64,000 nt of DNA from UBA2330 sp035443185. GTDB taxonomy: Bacteria; Bacteroidota; Ignavibacteria; Tepidaquicellales; Tepidaquicellaceae. Shown one piece after another: positions 1 to 9,865 of the stretch. A program made the translations under genes and the position numbers. Below the pieces are notes generated by a model. The model saw only the letters and a list, made by a program, of their open reading frames with translations. It ran no database searches and was not told the DNA's origin. The stretch is taken from positions 1 to 64,000 of the forward strand of contig DAORRV010000003.1 of assembly GCA_035443185.1 (NCBI GenBank), in the 5' to 3' direction. Position 1 is the stretch's first letter; each line of letters starts with the position of its first letter.

Positions 1-20
1 AGATCTGTATCTTTTTACAT

Positions 21-2486
21 TTATTTCAGCAAGGTCATTTTCTTAATGTCTGTAAACTCACCTGCCTGGATTTTATAAAAATAAACCCCGCTGTTGAAAT
101 TTGTGAAATTCTGATCCACACTGTAATTTCCTGCGGCTTTAAACTCATTGAGCATTACAGCGACTTCCCTACCTGTAATATCATAGACCTTAATTGAAAC
201 AAATCCGCTTTTGGGAATTGAGAAATTTATTACAGTCGATGGATTAAATGGATTCGGATAATTTTGCTTTAGTGAATATTCAGCAGGAACTTCTGAGCCG
301 AGTGAAGTAATGCCGACTGTCGTAGTCCATCTTGCTGATTCTACAAGTGGTGCTACTACATTTATCGTGACTGCCGAATCATTACCCGAACTGTCTGGAC
401 TTGTATATGAGCCCGACCCTGACCCTGTCCATCCTCTGAAATAATAAACTGTACCGCCGTTATTAATAATTCTTGAGCTAATTGCAAAAGTAGCGCTGGT
501 TCCTGAATCATAAAAAACATTTCCACCAAAAGTAGTACCCTGTGTAGAGGTGGTTAAAAGTTTATACTGCACTTTATAAGATGCTGACAGATTCAGATTA
601 GAACTTAAATTTATAGTCTGAGTAGTATCGCCGCCGTTTGACCAGTTTGTAAATACATATTGAGTAGAGCCGATAGTCCTCGGACTGACTGCAGTAACAT
701 TTACATTTGTTCCGTTTGGATAAATAAGCTCTTGTGTCTGATTATAAGTAGTTCCGTTCACAGTAAAGTTTGCAATGCCCGGTCTGTTAGTTCCGACTGT
801 CAGCAGTGATGCATTTACCAGAAGAGTTGTAGTTCTTACATGAACAGGAGGTCCCTGCGAACCAATACCTCTTATATTAATTACATAACCTCCCGGAGTT
901 ACACTGCCTGAAGTAGCTGCGATCAGCGTTACTGAGTCAGGGAAAGTTGAAACAGAATCTTTACCATTTAAAAATGAAAAAGTAATATTTCCGGAAGCAG
1001 GAGGAGTTTCAAGAGATGCTGAAAATTTCACACCGCCAACGAAAGGACCGTTGACAGCTGGTACTTTCACGACTATTGAAGTATTGTCATTATTTCCGAC
1101 ATTAGCATAATTTTTATTTACAGTCATTGCATAATCCGGATAATAGCCTGTAAAACTTCCAAGCTGATTATTTCTTCCGTCCATCCATACTACATAAGAA
1201 GTATTTCCGATTGCCTGTATTCCAAAATAATCGCCGATATATTTTTCACCGCCGGGCTGATTTACACCCATGTTATTTGGATTGAAGAGAGCATTAGAGA
1301 TCGGCTTATTAGCTGTAAATGTTGCGCCTCCGTCAGTTGACACTGTACCGTAAATTTTTGTCATAAGATTATTCGTTGGATCTTCTCGTGAATCATACCA
1401 TGCAATATATAATCTACCGGTCTTACTGTCCACAGAGATTGCAGGCATCCACTGGTCCGTAGTTGTGTTGTCATCATTGACTCTTACAGGTGCTGACCAT
1501 GTCACTCCGAAATCAGTAGATCTCACCATATTAATATCAGTCACATCTGCTGTACCAGGATTTCTGGCATATACAACATATACATATCCTCTTGATGCAG
1601 TATAGCTGTTATCTGCAGCCATTCTCGGGAACCCGTCCATTCTGATACAATCTTTAACAGTATTCCTTCCGGCACAGAAAACTCCGCCGGTAGGATAAGA
1701 TGAAGCAACTGTTTGAGGTGAAAAATTCACACCACCATCAGTCGATCTGTTAACGATTGCAGCTCCGCCATTCAATGCAGCAAAGTAAACGCTTCCACCC
1801 TGAACATTTCCATTTGGTCCAACAGCAACGTAAGCTCCCTGACCACCTGAAAATGTCTGAGGTGCACTCCATGTTGCACCCTGATCGATGCTTCTTGTGA
1901 ATCTCATTCCATTTGCACCGAATTGTCTCCAGCATGCATAAATATTATTTGAATAAGGACCGGCAGTCTGATCTGCAGCAATCCATTCTTTATCTGAAAG
2001 ACCAACATTCGTTGCATAGACACTGTAAGTAGAAGTCCATGTGACACCTTTGTTTGTAGATTTTGAAATACAAACTCCATATGTTCCGCCATTCTGATAA
2101 AGCTGTGTATAGTAAGCATTTCCCAGACTGTCAAATGCCATTACAGGATCACCAATTACTGCATATCCGGGGAACGTTACATTTATTTTTATCCAGTTGT
2201 ATCCATTCAGTGTATAATAAAAATTGTTAATGTTAAATGCGCAGATGCTGTTCAGTGGGTCTCTCGGATTAGTGGCAATATGCGGTTCACCAAAATCAAC
2301 ACCGAGGTTGAAATTGTCAAAACCGTTTACAGTTACAGGTGTACTTAAAGTCCCTGCTGGTGACATTGTCATATTCGGCGGCTGTATAGCAATCGAATTT
2401 GGCAGATCATTATTTGTTATCTGCGAAATGGAATTTTCTGTCAGACAGAAACTAAACATGACCAGAAGAAATAGTAATTGTTTCAT
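21..2486 (-). CDS. Secreted Asp-box (sialidase-like) propeller protein with T9SS sorting domain
   Basis: Exported multidomain protein of 821 residues. Residues 1-21 form a signal peptide with a hydrophobic LLFLLVMF core. Five Asp-box motifs of the S-x-D-x-G-x-T-W type sit near residues 143, 199, 248, 323 and 383, so roughly residues 60-440 should fold as a sialidase-like beta-propeller. Residues about 560-725 look like beta-rich repeat modules (FTNWSNGGDTT, FRGWTGSGSG), similar to InlB-B-type repeats. Residues 738-821 are a type A T9SS sorting domain (QNYPNPFNPST, GVYFYKI), which predicts outer-membrane export and cell-surface attachment or release. Asp boxes also occur in non-enzymatic propellers and I could not assign sialidase catalytic residues, so enzyme activity is unproven. 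A candidate promoter lies just upstream. Confidence 0.8.
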   Translation of the reverse strand: MKQLLFLLVMFSFCLTENSISQITNNDLPNSIAIQPPNMTMSPAGTLSTPVTVNGFDNFNLGVDFGEPHIATNPRDPLNSICAFNINNFYYTLNGYNWIKINVTFPGYAVIGDPVMAFDSLGNAYYTQLYQNGGTYGVCISKSTNKGVTWTSTYSVYATNVGLSDKEWIAADQTAGPYSNNIYACWRQFGANGMRFTRSIDQGATWSAPQTFSGGQGAYVAVGPNGNVQGGSVYFAALNGGAAIVNRSTDGGVNFSPQTVASSYPTGGVFCAGRNTVKDCIRMDGFPRMAADNSYTASRGYVYVVYARNPGTADVTDINMVRSTDFGVTWSAPVRVNDDNTTTDQWMPAISVDSKTGRLYIAWYDSREDPTNNLMTKIYGTVSTDGGATFTANKPISNALFNPNNMGVNQPGGEKYIGDYFGIQAIGNTSYVVWMDGRNNQLGSFTGYYPDYAMTVNKNYANVGNNDNTSIVVKVPAVNGPFVGGVKFSASLETPPASGNITFSFLNGKDSVSTFPDSVTLIAATSGSVTPGGYVINIRGIGSQGPPVHVRTTTLLVNASLLTVGTNRPGIANFTVNGTTYNQTQELIYPNGTNVNVTAVSPRTIGSTQYVFTNWSNGGDTTQTINLSSNLNLSASYKVQYKLLTTSTQGTTFGGNVFYDSGTSATFAISSRIINNGGTVYYFRGWTGSGSGSYTSPDSSGNDSAVTINVVAPLVESARWTTTVGITSLGSEVPAEYSLKQNYPNPFNPSTVINFSIPKSGFVSIKVYDITGREVAVMLNEFKAAGNYSVDQNFTNFNSGVYFYKIQAGEFTDIKKMTLLK

Positions 2487-2514
2487 TTATTGTTTATGAT
2501 TTTTAAAAAAAATT

Positions 2515-2543
2515 TTTATAAAATAATTGTTAATGGCAGTAAA
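2515..2543 (-). promoter_or_regulatory. Candidate sigma70-like promoter for the T9SS propeller gene
   Basis: On the minus strand TTTACT (2543-2538) is followed after exactly 17 bases by TATAAA (2520-2515), 28 bp before the ATG at 2486. The -35 matches 4 of 6 and the -10 matches 5 of 6 consensus bases. In such AT-rich DNA this could be chance, and this phylum may use other promoter motifs. Confidence 0.3.
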
Positions 2544-2580
2544 ATCATCTTTATTTAAAATAATCTTCGATCCTGAAATA

Positions 2581-2608
2581 AATTACTTCTATTAATGAAA
2601 AAGTAATT
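2581..2608 (-). terminator. Possible hairpin downstream of the Wzi-like gene
   Basis: AATTACTT (2581-2588) and AAGTAATT (2601-2608) are perfect 8-bp inverted arms with a 12-base loop, starting 8 bp after the stop codon at 2616. There is no clear U-run on the minus strand and the stem is AT-rich, so termination is only a guess. Confidence 0.25.
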
Positions 2609-2615
2609 GAATGCT

Positions 2616-4295
2616 TTAGTAATCAATTCGAATAGTTGCAAAGCCGTAGTCATCATTAAATTTCACATTCTGATAAATATTATCAATAGCTCTGTGTACA
2701 TAATTGAATTCGATATAAAATTGTCTCAGGAATTCCCATGTAAAATTTGCAGTGATGATACTTCGGTTGATCCTGTTTCCTTTAAGAAACTCCGGATCTG
2801 AATATGAATAACCTGTGGCATTATTTCTGTTGCCGCCATAGTTTACTAATACCCTGCCGGCTGAATCAGTGACTATACCGTTTGCAGATCTCTGAAACTG
2901 ATACATAAGATTCAAATTTATTCTGTTAGTAAAATCATAATTAAATCTGAATGCGATCTCATCTGAGTTTGGCTCAAGGTGATGTCCGAGCGGAAGGTCC
3001 CAGTTTGTATAAGTTGATTTATTTGAGACATGCGAATATACATAAGGCTCAAGTAAAGTATATTCAATTCTCATATCAAGATTTGGAAGTGTGAAAGCAT
3101 TCGACCAAAGTCCTCCGAGCTGCCATGCGAATTTATTTGTGACCTGTGCATTATCTTTAAACAATGTGCTGAACTCAAGATCATCTACAAGAAATGAACC
3201 CTGAAATGCTAAATTCTTAACCGGCATCACAAAAGCATCAAGTCCGAGTATTGAATTATTTGCATTATTATCTCCGGTCTGTGAAGCTTTGCTGAGTTCG
3301 GCAGATGTGAGAAAACTGATTGGATTTAAAAAAGTAAAACTAAACGGAGAATTTGAAATGATCACACTTTCAAATAATCCCATTCTAAAATTATTTCCAA
3401 AAGAAACATCAAGTCTGTGCGTTGCAATATTTTTTGCGTCAAGCGGAGTACCGAGTGAATCCCCTCTTATGCTTCCATATAAAAAAGAATAAGTAACAGC
3501 TTTGTATGCAAGATCAAGTTTAAGAAAATCAAATGGAACAGTATTATGAGAAAGATATAATCTGTCAATAAATCCAAAACCCTGATAGACAGGATTTCTA
3601 CCGGCAGTAAGAGCTAGCCAATTTCCGGCAGTCTGATATCTGAGATAACCGTCGAAGGTGTCAAAATTTCTTTGCTCATATTGAAACTTATACTGCGCAT
3701 AAAATTTCGGATCTGTGTTTCTTGCAAAGGTAACATCTGATGAATCGCCCCATAATTTCTGTCCGTTTGAAGCTCTGAGATAATATGCGACTTTATCATA
3801 CAAAGTACCTCTTACTCTGAAACCGAGTTCACCAAGTCCAATGGAATTTCTTCCGATAGAATCTCCTTTGGAACCTCTCCCTGACAATGATGCGAGTCCG
3901 TCAAGAAACAATGTAGCATTCGAATCTGAGTATGAGTATAAATATTTCTGATAATCATCTGACAAGAAATGATCAGTATTATTAAAAAAGGAAGTTGATT
4001 TTTTCAGCTCACCTGTAAGTTCATATTGAAATTCGACTTTGAAATCTGCGAGTATTTGTTTGTCTGTAGAAGAAATTTTATTTGTATTTGCAATAATGAC
4101 TTTAAGAAAATCAGCAACAGCTCCTCTCGAGATTGGAATCACAGCCGGATTGTAACCTGTGATAACTTTCATGGTAAGCATTCTCTCGAGGTAATGATAA
4201 ACGGGGCTGTTTACCTGCACATATTCTACCTGAGCATTTGCATTTTTTCCGAAGATCAGAATAAAAAAAGTAACAATGAGGAAAATTTTTTTCAT
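2616..4295 (-). CDS. Outer-membrane beta-barrel protein, Wzi-like capsule assembly family
   Basis: Predicted outer-membrane barrel of 559 residues that may bind or anchor surface polysaccharide. Residues 1-22 are a signal peptide ending in ANAQ. The remainder is built of alternating beta-strand segments and ends in IRIDY, a terminal aromatic residue typical of barrels. The middle part (TAGRNPVYQGFGF, LSHNTVPFDFLKLDLAYK, HRLDVSFG, FLNPISF, SILGLDAFV, GSFLVDDLEF) follows the order of conserved blocks in Wzi-family proteins. It lies next to the glycan locus, which fits a role in holding the polymer at the surface. The family call is by motif order only; another porin-like barrel remains possible. 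Confidence 0.65.
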   Translation of the reverse strand: MKKIFLIVTFFILIFGKNANAQVEYVQVNSPVYHYLERMLTMKVITGYNPAVIPISRGAVADFLKVIIANTNKISSTDKQILADFKVEFQYELTGELKKSTSFFNNTDHFLSDDYQKYLYSYSDSNATLFLDGLASLSGRGSKGDSIGRNSIGLGELGFRVRGTLYDKVAYYLRASNGQKLWGDSSDVTFARNTDPKFYAQYKFQYEQRNFDTFDGYLRYQTAGNWLALTAGRNPVYQGFGFIDRLYLSHNTVPFDFLKLDLAYKAVTYSFLYGSIRGDSLGTPLDAKNIATHRLDVSFGNNFRMGLFESVIISNSPFSFTFLNPISFLTSAELSKASQTGDNNANNSILGLDAFVMPVKNLAFQGSFLVDDLEFSTLFKDNAQVTNKFAWQLGGLWSNAFTLPNLDMRIEYTLLEPYVYSHVSNKSTYTNWDLPLGHHLEPNSDEIAFRFNYDFTNRINLNLMYQFQRSANGIVTDSAGRVLVNYGGNRNNATGYSYSDPEFLKGNRINRSIITANFTWEFLRQFYIEFNYVHRAIDNIYQNVKFNDDYGFATIRIDY

Positions 4296-4355
4296 AAAGA
4301 AAAAATTATTTATTAATGATATATATTACTAAATTTATTTTCAGAAAGAAAAGCG

Positions 4356-6281
4356 TCAGACAATACTGACATTGGTATGAATTTTTTCATCTGACATATA
4401 TTCGGGGACAAGAAGTTTCAGATGATACTTAATGGTTTCGCTGCCGTTATCATATCTTTTTGTCAATAGAAGTTCAAGATTAGATTTGAAATTTTCGGGA
4501 ATAAAATGACTGGCATTAGTTGCAATCAGAATCTTTTCGTGAATAGTTTTTTCATATATCTCGCCTGCAATAAACAGTTCTTCAAACAATTTCTCTCCTG
4601 GTCTGAGTCCGGTTTCGACTATTTTAATATCTTTGTCTACTTCATAACCGGAAAGTCTGATTATATCTTTTGCAAGGTCAATGATCTTTATTGGCTTACC
4701 CATATCGAGTACGAATATTTCTCCGCCATTTCCAATTACTGATGCCTGTAATACTAATTGCACAGCTTCGGGAATAGTCATAAAATATCTTTGAATATCC
4801 GGATCTGTAATTGTAACCGGTCCGCCTTCAGCGATCTGTCTTTTAAAAGTAAGAACAACACTGCCTCTGCTGCCAAGTACATTTCCAAATCTGACAGTAG
4901 AATAATTTTTCCTGTGCTCTCTTGCAGCGTTAAGAACTATCATTTCAGCGACACGTTTGCTGGCACCCATTATACTCGAAGGATTTACAGCTTTATCAGT
5001 GGATATGAAAACAAAGTGATTTACATTATGTTTTAAAGAAAGATCTATCAGGTTCTGAGTTCCTTTGACATTATTGCTGATAGCTTCACATGAGTTAGAC
5101 TCCATCATTGGAACATGCTTATGAGCAGCAGCATGAAAAATCACATCGGGTTTAATTTCTTCAAAAAGTTTATCTAATCTGCTGTACGATCTGATATTGG
5201 CAATAACGGTTGTAATTTTTGTTAGTAATTGTTTTCCGTTGACAATAGAGATCCTTTTCATTAATTCATAATTGATATCAAAAATAGAATTTTCGCCCTG
5301 ACCAAGGAGGATAATTTCAGATGGATTACATTTTATAATCTGTCTGCATAGTTCACTTCCAATAGATCCACCGGATCCTGTAACAAGTACTTTTTTACCT
5401 TTAAGAAAATCTTCAACTTTTTTAATATCAGTCTTTACAGGTTCTCTTCTGAGCAGGTCTTCGATCTGAACCTGTCTTATACTTTCTATTCTGATATTGT
5501 CATCGAGTAATTCATAGATACCGGGAATAGTTCTGGTCTGCACGCCTGTATTTCTGCAGATTGAAACTATATCTCTTATATCAGAGCCCAAAGCAGTTGG
5601 CATTGCAATGATAACTTTATTGATATCCATTTTGGTAATGACTTCAGGAATTGAATTCCTTGTACCCATCACCGGAATACCTCTGATCTTAAGATCTTTT
5701 TTCTCAATATCATCATCAACAAAAGCTACGGGATTCAATCCAAGCTGTGGATTTCTCTGCATTTCCTGTACAATGGAAGTACCGGATTTTCCTGAACCTA
5801 CTACAAGTACACGTTCACCATGATATGAGATACTTCTTCTTTCATTAAGTCTTTCAAATAATCTGATACTGAATCTCGCACTGGCAACGAAAATAAATTT
5901 AAATATTCCGTCAAGGATTGGTAAAGACTGCGGTAATCTTTCAAAATTAAACCAGGAAAGATTAAAGAATAAAATAAAAATTACTGTCTCAGCTAAAATA
6001 GCAAAGAAAACGATATAAATTATTTTAGCTAATTCATCCACACTCGCACTGTTCCAGTATCTTTTGTACAGACCGAGTTTATAAAATATAAATAAGTTTG
6101 AAATTAAAAATATTAAAGTGGAGTAAGTAAGAGCATGCAGGTAATAAGTGAAGTCAATTTGCCCGTCAAGTCTTACAGCAAGAGCTAAAAATGGGCTAAT
6201 TATAAGGAAAAGAATATCTAGGACAAGTAAATGCCTGTTCCGAAGTTTGAGGAGTTTATTATTTAAAAAGTTTTCTAACAT
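4356..6281 (-). CDS. Membrane nucleoside-diphosphate-sugar 4,6-dehydratase (CapD/PglF/WbpM type)
   Basis: 641-residue enzyme expected to convert UDP-GlcNAc to UDP-4-keto-6-deoxy-GlcNAc at the cytoplasmic face of the inner membrane. About four transmembrane helices occupy residues 17-135. A first Rossmann domain starts at VLVVGSGKSG (residues 158-167) and the SDR domain at VLVTGSGGSIGSE (298-310). The catalytic Tyr of ordinary SDRs is replaced by Met438 with Lys442 (NPSSIMGASK), which is the M-x3-K arrangement seen in this dehydratase family. Length matches full-length WbpM/PglF proteins. With the PglC-like transferase and aminotransferase upstream it makes a di-amino-sugar initiation module. 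The exact substrate stereochemistry cannot be read from sequence. Confidence 0.88.
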   Translation of the reverse strand: MLENFLNNKLLKLRNRHLLVLDILFLIISPFLALAVRLDGQIDFTYYLHALTYSTLIFLISNLFIFYKLGLYKRYWNSASVDELAKIIYIVFFAILAETVIFILFFNLSWFNFERLPQSLPILDGIFKFIFVASARFSIRLFERLNERRSISYHGERVLVVGSGKSGTSIVQEMQRNPQLGLNPVAFVDDDIEKKDLKIRGIPVMGTRNSIPEVITKMDINKVIIAMPTALGSDIRDIVSICRNTGVQTRTIPGIYELLDDNIRIESIRQVQIEDLLRREPVKTDIKKVEDFLKGKKVLVTGSGGSIGSELCRQIIKCNPSEIILLGQGENSIFDINYELMKRISIVNGKQLLTKITTVIANIRSYSRLDKLFEEIKPDVIFHAAAHKHVPMMESNSCEAISNNVKGTQNLIDLSLKHNVNHFVFISTDKAVNPSSIMGASKRVAEMIVLNAAREHRKNYSTVRFGNVLGSRGSVVLTFKRQIAEGGPVTITDPDIQRYFMTIPEAVQLVLQASVIGNGGEIFVLDMGKPIKIIDLAKDIIRLSGYEVDKDIKIVETGLRPGEKLFEELFIAGEIYEKTIHEKILIATNASHFIPENFKSNLELLLTKRYDNGSETIKYHLKLLVPEYMSDEKIHTNVSIV

Positions 6282-6430
6282 AAATTAATTAAGTCTCTCC
6301 GTTCAAATAATCTCCTTGGGGAAATTTTCATAAGTTCAAATAAGAACAAACTTATCAGGGGTAACAATTTAGTTTTGATAATCAGTTGGACAAAGTTAAT
6401 TAAATCATTTAACTGATTCAATTAATTTCT

Positions 6431-6455
6431 TTATATTATTTTGTAAATAATATAA
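6431..6455 (-). other. AT-only perfect stem-loop after the phosphosugar transferase gene
   Basis: TTATATTATT (6431-6440) and AATAATATAA (6446-6455) are perfect 10-bp arms around a 5-base loop, starting just beyond the stop codon at 6459. It lies in the 177-bp gap before the dehydratase gene. It may act as a weak 3' processing or termination signal, but it has no GC pairs and no U-run. Confidence 0.35.
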
Positions 6456-6458
6456 AAA

Positions 6459-7049
6459 TCATATTATTACAGCTTTCAGGGTTTTAATAATTATTCTGAT
6501 ATCTTTGAGAAGAGATCTGTCAGAAATATATTCAAGATTGATCTCTATTTTATCCGGCATAATCTCATTTGTATACAATCCTTCCGGATCATCAGAATCT
6601 GCAAGAAGTTCATTTTCATTTCGGTATTTAATAGAGGCAAGATCTGTAATGCCAGGTTTTACTTCGAGGACTTTCATCTGATCTTCATTGTAAAGTTCTA
6701 CATATTTCCGTACTTCAGGTCTTGGTCCTACAAAACTCATTTCACCTTTCAATACATTGTAAAGCTGAGGAATTTCATCGAGTTTGTATTTCCGAAGATA
6801 GTAACCTGAAGAAGTTATGCGCGGATCTTTATTTCCAACAGTTAGCAATCCTGATATATCTGAATCAATTCTCATTGATCTGAATTTGAATAACCTAAAA
6901 TCTTTATTTCCCTTTCCCACTCTTTTTTGGATATAAAATACAGGACCTTTTGAGTCTGCTTTTATTATTATAGTTATAAGAATTAAAAAAGGAGCAAGGA
7001 ACACTAATCCGATTAATGAAAAAATAATATCAAATAATCTTTTAACCAA
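6459..7049 (-). CDS. Undecaprenyl-phosphate phosphosugar transferase (PglC-like)
   Basis: 196-residue initiating transferase that moves a sugar-1-phosphate from a UDP-sugar to undecaprenyl phosphate at the inner membrane. It has one N-terminal hydrophobic segment (residues 7-30), matching the small monotopic PglC form rather than the long WbaP form. Family motifs are clear: KFRSM, RKYKLDEIPQLYNVLKGEMS with the catalytic Asp91-Glu92 pair, VGPRPE and KPGITDLAS. The start is TTG, directly after the TAA of the upstream aminotransferase gene; there is no ATG option that keeps the normal KRLFDIIFS beginning. Its neighbours suggest a bacillosamine-like or other 4-amino-6-deoxy sugar as substrate. 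Confidence 0.9.
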   Translation of the reverse strand: MVKRLFDIIFSLIGLVFLAPFLILITIIIKADSKGPVFYIQKRVGKGNKDFRLFKFRSMRIDSDISGLLTVGNKDPRITSSGYYLRKYKLDEIPQLYNVLKGEMSFVGPRPEVRKYVELYNEDQMKVLEVKPGITDLASIKYRNENELLADSDDPEGLYTNEIMPDKIEINLEYISDRSLLKDIRIIIKTLKAVII

Positions 7050-8264
7050 TTATTTATTTACAACTGAATTGTAAGATTCAACAACAGCACTTATGATTTT
7101 TTCAACATTCTCATCAGTAAGCTGCGGATATACAGGCAGGGTTATTACTCTTGAATAATTGTCATAGCTTACTGGAAAATTTTTGATATCGAAATTTCTA
7201 TCCTTAAATATTTTCAGCAAAGGCAACGGAATGAAATGAACATTTACTGCAACTTGCTTTATATTAATTTCATCTATAATTGAATCTCGCTGATCTTCTG
7301 AAATATTTTTTATTCTTAATAAATAAATATGATAAGAAGATTCTCTGCCTTCAGAATCTGAAGGAGGCAGTTCTGCCCAGTTAGTTTTCGAAAACGCTTC
7401 ATTATATTTTCTGAAGATCTCTTTTCTTTTTAATAAAAGATCTGCCGTATATTTTCTTATTTGTGCAAGCCCTACAGCAGCGCAAAGATCGCTTAGATTA
7501 ATTTTAAATCCAGGATATACAATATCATATTTCCAGTTGCCTCCGAGAGATTTTGTAAAAGCATCTTTTGTCTGCCCGTTCAGAGAAAGGAGTCTTAACC
7601 AGCTATACAAGTCAGTATTATCAAAAGGTATTGGCAAATTCAGACAGATTGCCCCGCCTTCAGCAGTCGTAACATTTTTCACAGCGTGAAATGAAAACAC
7701 AGTTACATCACAAAGTGAACCACTTTCATTTCCTTTATAACATGCACCAATAGAATGAGCTGCATCTGACATTATTAAAATTCTTCCAAGCTTATTCTGT
7801 ACTTCACCTTTTGCAGCAAATAATTTTTTTACTTCAGGTTCTGAGATTAACTTATTTATTGCTTCATAGTCACAGGGATATCCTCCAATATCAACAGGTA
7901 CTATTGCTTTGGTTTTCTCATTAATTAATTTTTCCAATTTAGAAACATCGATACAGAAATTTTCATCACAGTCAGCCATAACCGGTGTCGCACCGAGATG
8001 CATAACAGCAAGTGCAGTCGCGCAATAAGTATAAGCCGGAATAATCACTTCGTCATCAGGACCTATACCATACCAGTGCAAAACCAGCATCATAGCAGAA
8101 GTAGCCGAATTTACACACAGTACATTTTCAACACCGGTAAGTTTTGCAACTTCTTTTTCGAGAGCTTTTACTTTTGGACCTGTAGTGATCCAACCTGAAT
8201 TTAACGAATCAAGAACTTCATTAATTACATCCTCATCTATATAAGGAGGCGAAAACGGAATCAT
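7050..8264 (-). CDS. PLP-dependent sugar aminotransferase (DegT/DnrJ/EryC1/StrS family)
   Basis: 404-residue cytoplasmic aminotransferase expected to turn a keto-sugar nucleotide into an amino sugar. The N-terminus MIPFSPPYIDEDV, the SGWITTGPKV motif and the PLP lysine Lys196 in SFHAVKNVTTAEGG are all present. An insertion at residues about 140-160 makes it slightly longer than the usual 370-390. It overlaps the upstream gene by 4 bp (ATGA) and abuts the PglC-like transferase, with the 4,6-dehydratase next. This order matches a PglF-PglE-PglC set, so 4-amination of UDP-4-keto-6-deoxy-GlcNAc is the likely reaction. Specificity is inferred from neighbours only. Confidence 0.88.
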   Translation of the reverse strand: MIPFSPPYIDEDVINEVLDSLNSGWITTGPKVKALEKEVAKLTGVENVLCVNSATSAMMLVLHWYGIGPDDEVIIPAYTYCATALAVMHLGATPVMADCDENFCIDVSKLEKLINEKTKAIVPVDIGGYPCDYEAINKLISEPEVKKLFAAKGEVQNKLGRILIMSDAAHSIGACYKGNESGSLCDVTVFSFHAVKNVTTAEGGAICLNLPIPFDNTDLYSWLRLLSLNGQTKDAFTKSLGGNWKYDIVYPGFKINLSDLCAAVGLAQIRKYTADLLLKRKEIFRKYNEAFSKTNWAELPPSDSEGRESSYHIYLLRIKNISEDQRDSIIDEINIKQVAVNVHFIPLPLLKIFKDRNFDIKNFPVSYDNYSRVITLPVYPQLTDENVEKIISAVVESYNSVVNK

Positions 8265-9865
8265 ATATTTTTATTTTTTAATTTCATGTTTTTTAAATTC
8301 TGAATTAATATTAATAAGAATGGAATGCTGAAATAAACTCCAAACTCCACAGTATAGCTGTATCTCTCAAGTGACGATTCGACCATACTAACTAAAAGTG
8401 CTTTTGATAAAAAGATCATAAAGATTAGAAATGCAATAATTGCATCAGGGTCTGAAAATTTAGTTTTAAAAAGAATTATAATACTTAACATAAACATTGT
8501 GAAAAATCCGATATACCATACAATATTTCTTAAAAAGAAATTATAAAAACTCTCATAATATTCATAAACGGATTTCAATAATGTATTTTCAAAAACAGCT
8601 TCATTATTCTGGTCTTCAACAATATATTTTAATTCCTTTTGCTGAATAATCTCTTCTACAAGAAAGTCCTTAACCTGATCATTTACTGATCTGTCTGAAG
8701 ATATCTGAAGCCATTTCTTTTTTTCAAGCTCTTTAACAAACATTTCACGGACTACGTTTTTATTGTAATTATATATTAACTGGTTAAAATATTTCATTTC
8801 AATGCCAAGGTTTTTAAAAAAATAAAAAAAGTTACAGGAAAAAAATTTCAGATATATAAAAGGATTTTTTTTAATCGCATCAACAGAAACAATTCTCATG
8901 TACGGCTGTACATCCATATACTTTTTTGTTGAATCATCCCCCATCAGATTTCCAGCAAAGTTCATCTGCCTGTGAAAGTTATCTTTAAAGACATTAAATA
9001 ATTTTGTCAATCCGTTATAATTTCTGATATAAGATTTATCTTTCTTTGGAATTGAGTCGAGTGTCTGCTGAATTGCAGAATTCACAAACCCGGGATATTC
9101 ATCTGATGTCTCCATAAAAAGAATTGTAACTCCTGATAAATTTGCTTCACCAAATGGAGTGATAGTAAACTTATTAAGGGTGATATAATTGTATGTGCAA
9201 AGAGAAATTATGATTACAGAAAAAGGAATTATTAATAAAACATATTTTATAAGACTATATCTGTTTATGATAAAATACAAAATAATCAATACCATGATCC
9301 CAACAAAGAATAAACCAGCCGGTCTGATTAGGATCAAAATTGCAACGGAAATTGAGAATAAAATCCAATACTTATTTTTATTTTCTTTTATAGAAATCAT
9401 CATCAAAGCAGTACAAATAAGCAGCATGTTTGTAAAAATTCCTTCAGTAAGTAATGCAGATTCAAAAAGTAAAAAATATGAAGATGTCATATAAACAGTA
9501 AGAAAGCATGCAAATACGACTGTAAATTTTTTATAAATTTTATCAAATAAAAATACTATTATCACACCTGTAAAAAGAGAAAAAGCACTTTGCATAACTG
9601 AAACTGCAAAAATGCTTTTCGAGAAACTCCAGATCATTGTCAGGAAAAGAGGATAGCCGGGAGTCCTGATATCAAACAAAGGCATAACAGAATTCAAAAT
9701 CGAAAGGGCTGCTGCAATATATGAGGCACTGTCATTTGATAAAATATCTACACGGTAATATAAAAGATAAGGAAGTCTTGTAATAAAAAAAAATACAAGA
9801 AAAATACCTGTACCTTTTAAAAATGAATTTCTGCCATTAAATAAGAAATTTCTTACTGAATTCAT
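8261..9865 (-). CDS. Polytopic GT-C (GT39/ArnT-like) glycosyltransferase
   Basis: 534-residue integral membrane protein with about ten hydrophobic segments. The first periplasmic loop carries an acidic SNDSASY stretch, followed by the RTPGYPLFLTM motif typical of GT-C enzymes that use polyprenyl-phosphate sugars. An extended hydrophilic segment lies at about residues 260-430, longer than I would expect, and transmembrane helices resume near the C-terminus. It overlaps both neighbours by 4 bp; the upstream partner is a polyprenyl-phosphate-type GT2, which could make its donor. That pairing (GT2 plus GT-C) is a common way to add a side-chain sugar in the periplasm. Acceptor and sugar are unknown. 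Confidence 0.65.
   Translation of the reverse strand: MNSVRNFLFNGRNSFLKGTGIFLVFFFITRLPYLLYYRVDILSNDSASYIAAALSILNSVMPLFDIRTPGYPLFLTMIWSFSKSIFAVSVMQSAFSLFTGVIIVFLFDKIYKKFTVVFACFLTVYMTSSYFLLFESALLTEGIFTNMLLICTALMMISIKENKNKYWILFSISVAILILIRPAGLFFVGIMVLIILYFIINRYSLIKYVLLIIPFSVIIISLCTYNYITLNKFTITPFGEANLSGVTILFMETSDEYPGFVNSAIQQTLDSIPKKDKSYIRNYNGLTKLFNVFKDNFHRQMNFAGNLMGDDSTKKYMDVQPYMRIVSVDAIKKNPFIYLKFFSCNFFYFFKNLGIEMKYFNQLIYNYNKNVVREMFVKELEKKKWLQISSDRSVNDQVKDFLVEEIIQQKELKYIVEDQNNEAVFENTLLKSVYEYYESFYNFFLRNIVWYIGFFTMFMLSIIILFKTKFSDPDAIIAFLIFMIFLSKALLVSMVESSLERYSYTVEFGVYFSIPFLLILIQNLKNMKLKNKNI

Noticed and set aside
2607..4316. Plus-strand open frames opposite the Wzi-like gene and elsewhere
   Set aside because: Short, no family features, and each lies opposite a well-supported minus-strand gene; they are shadows.
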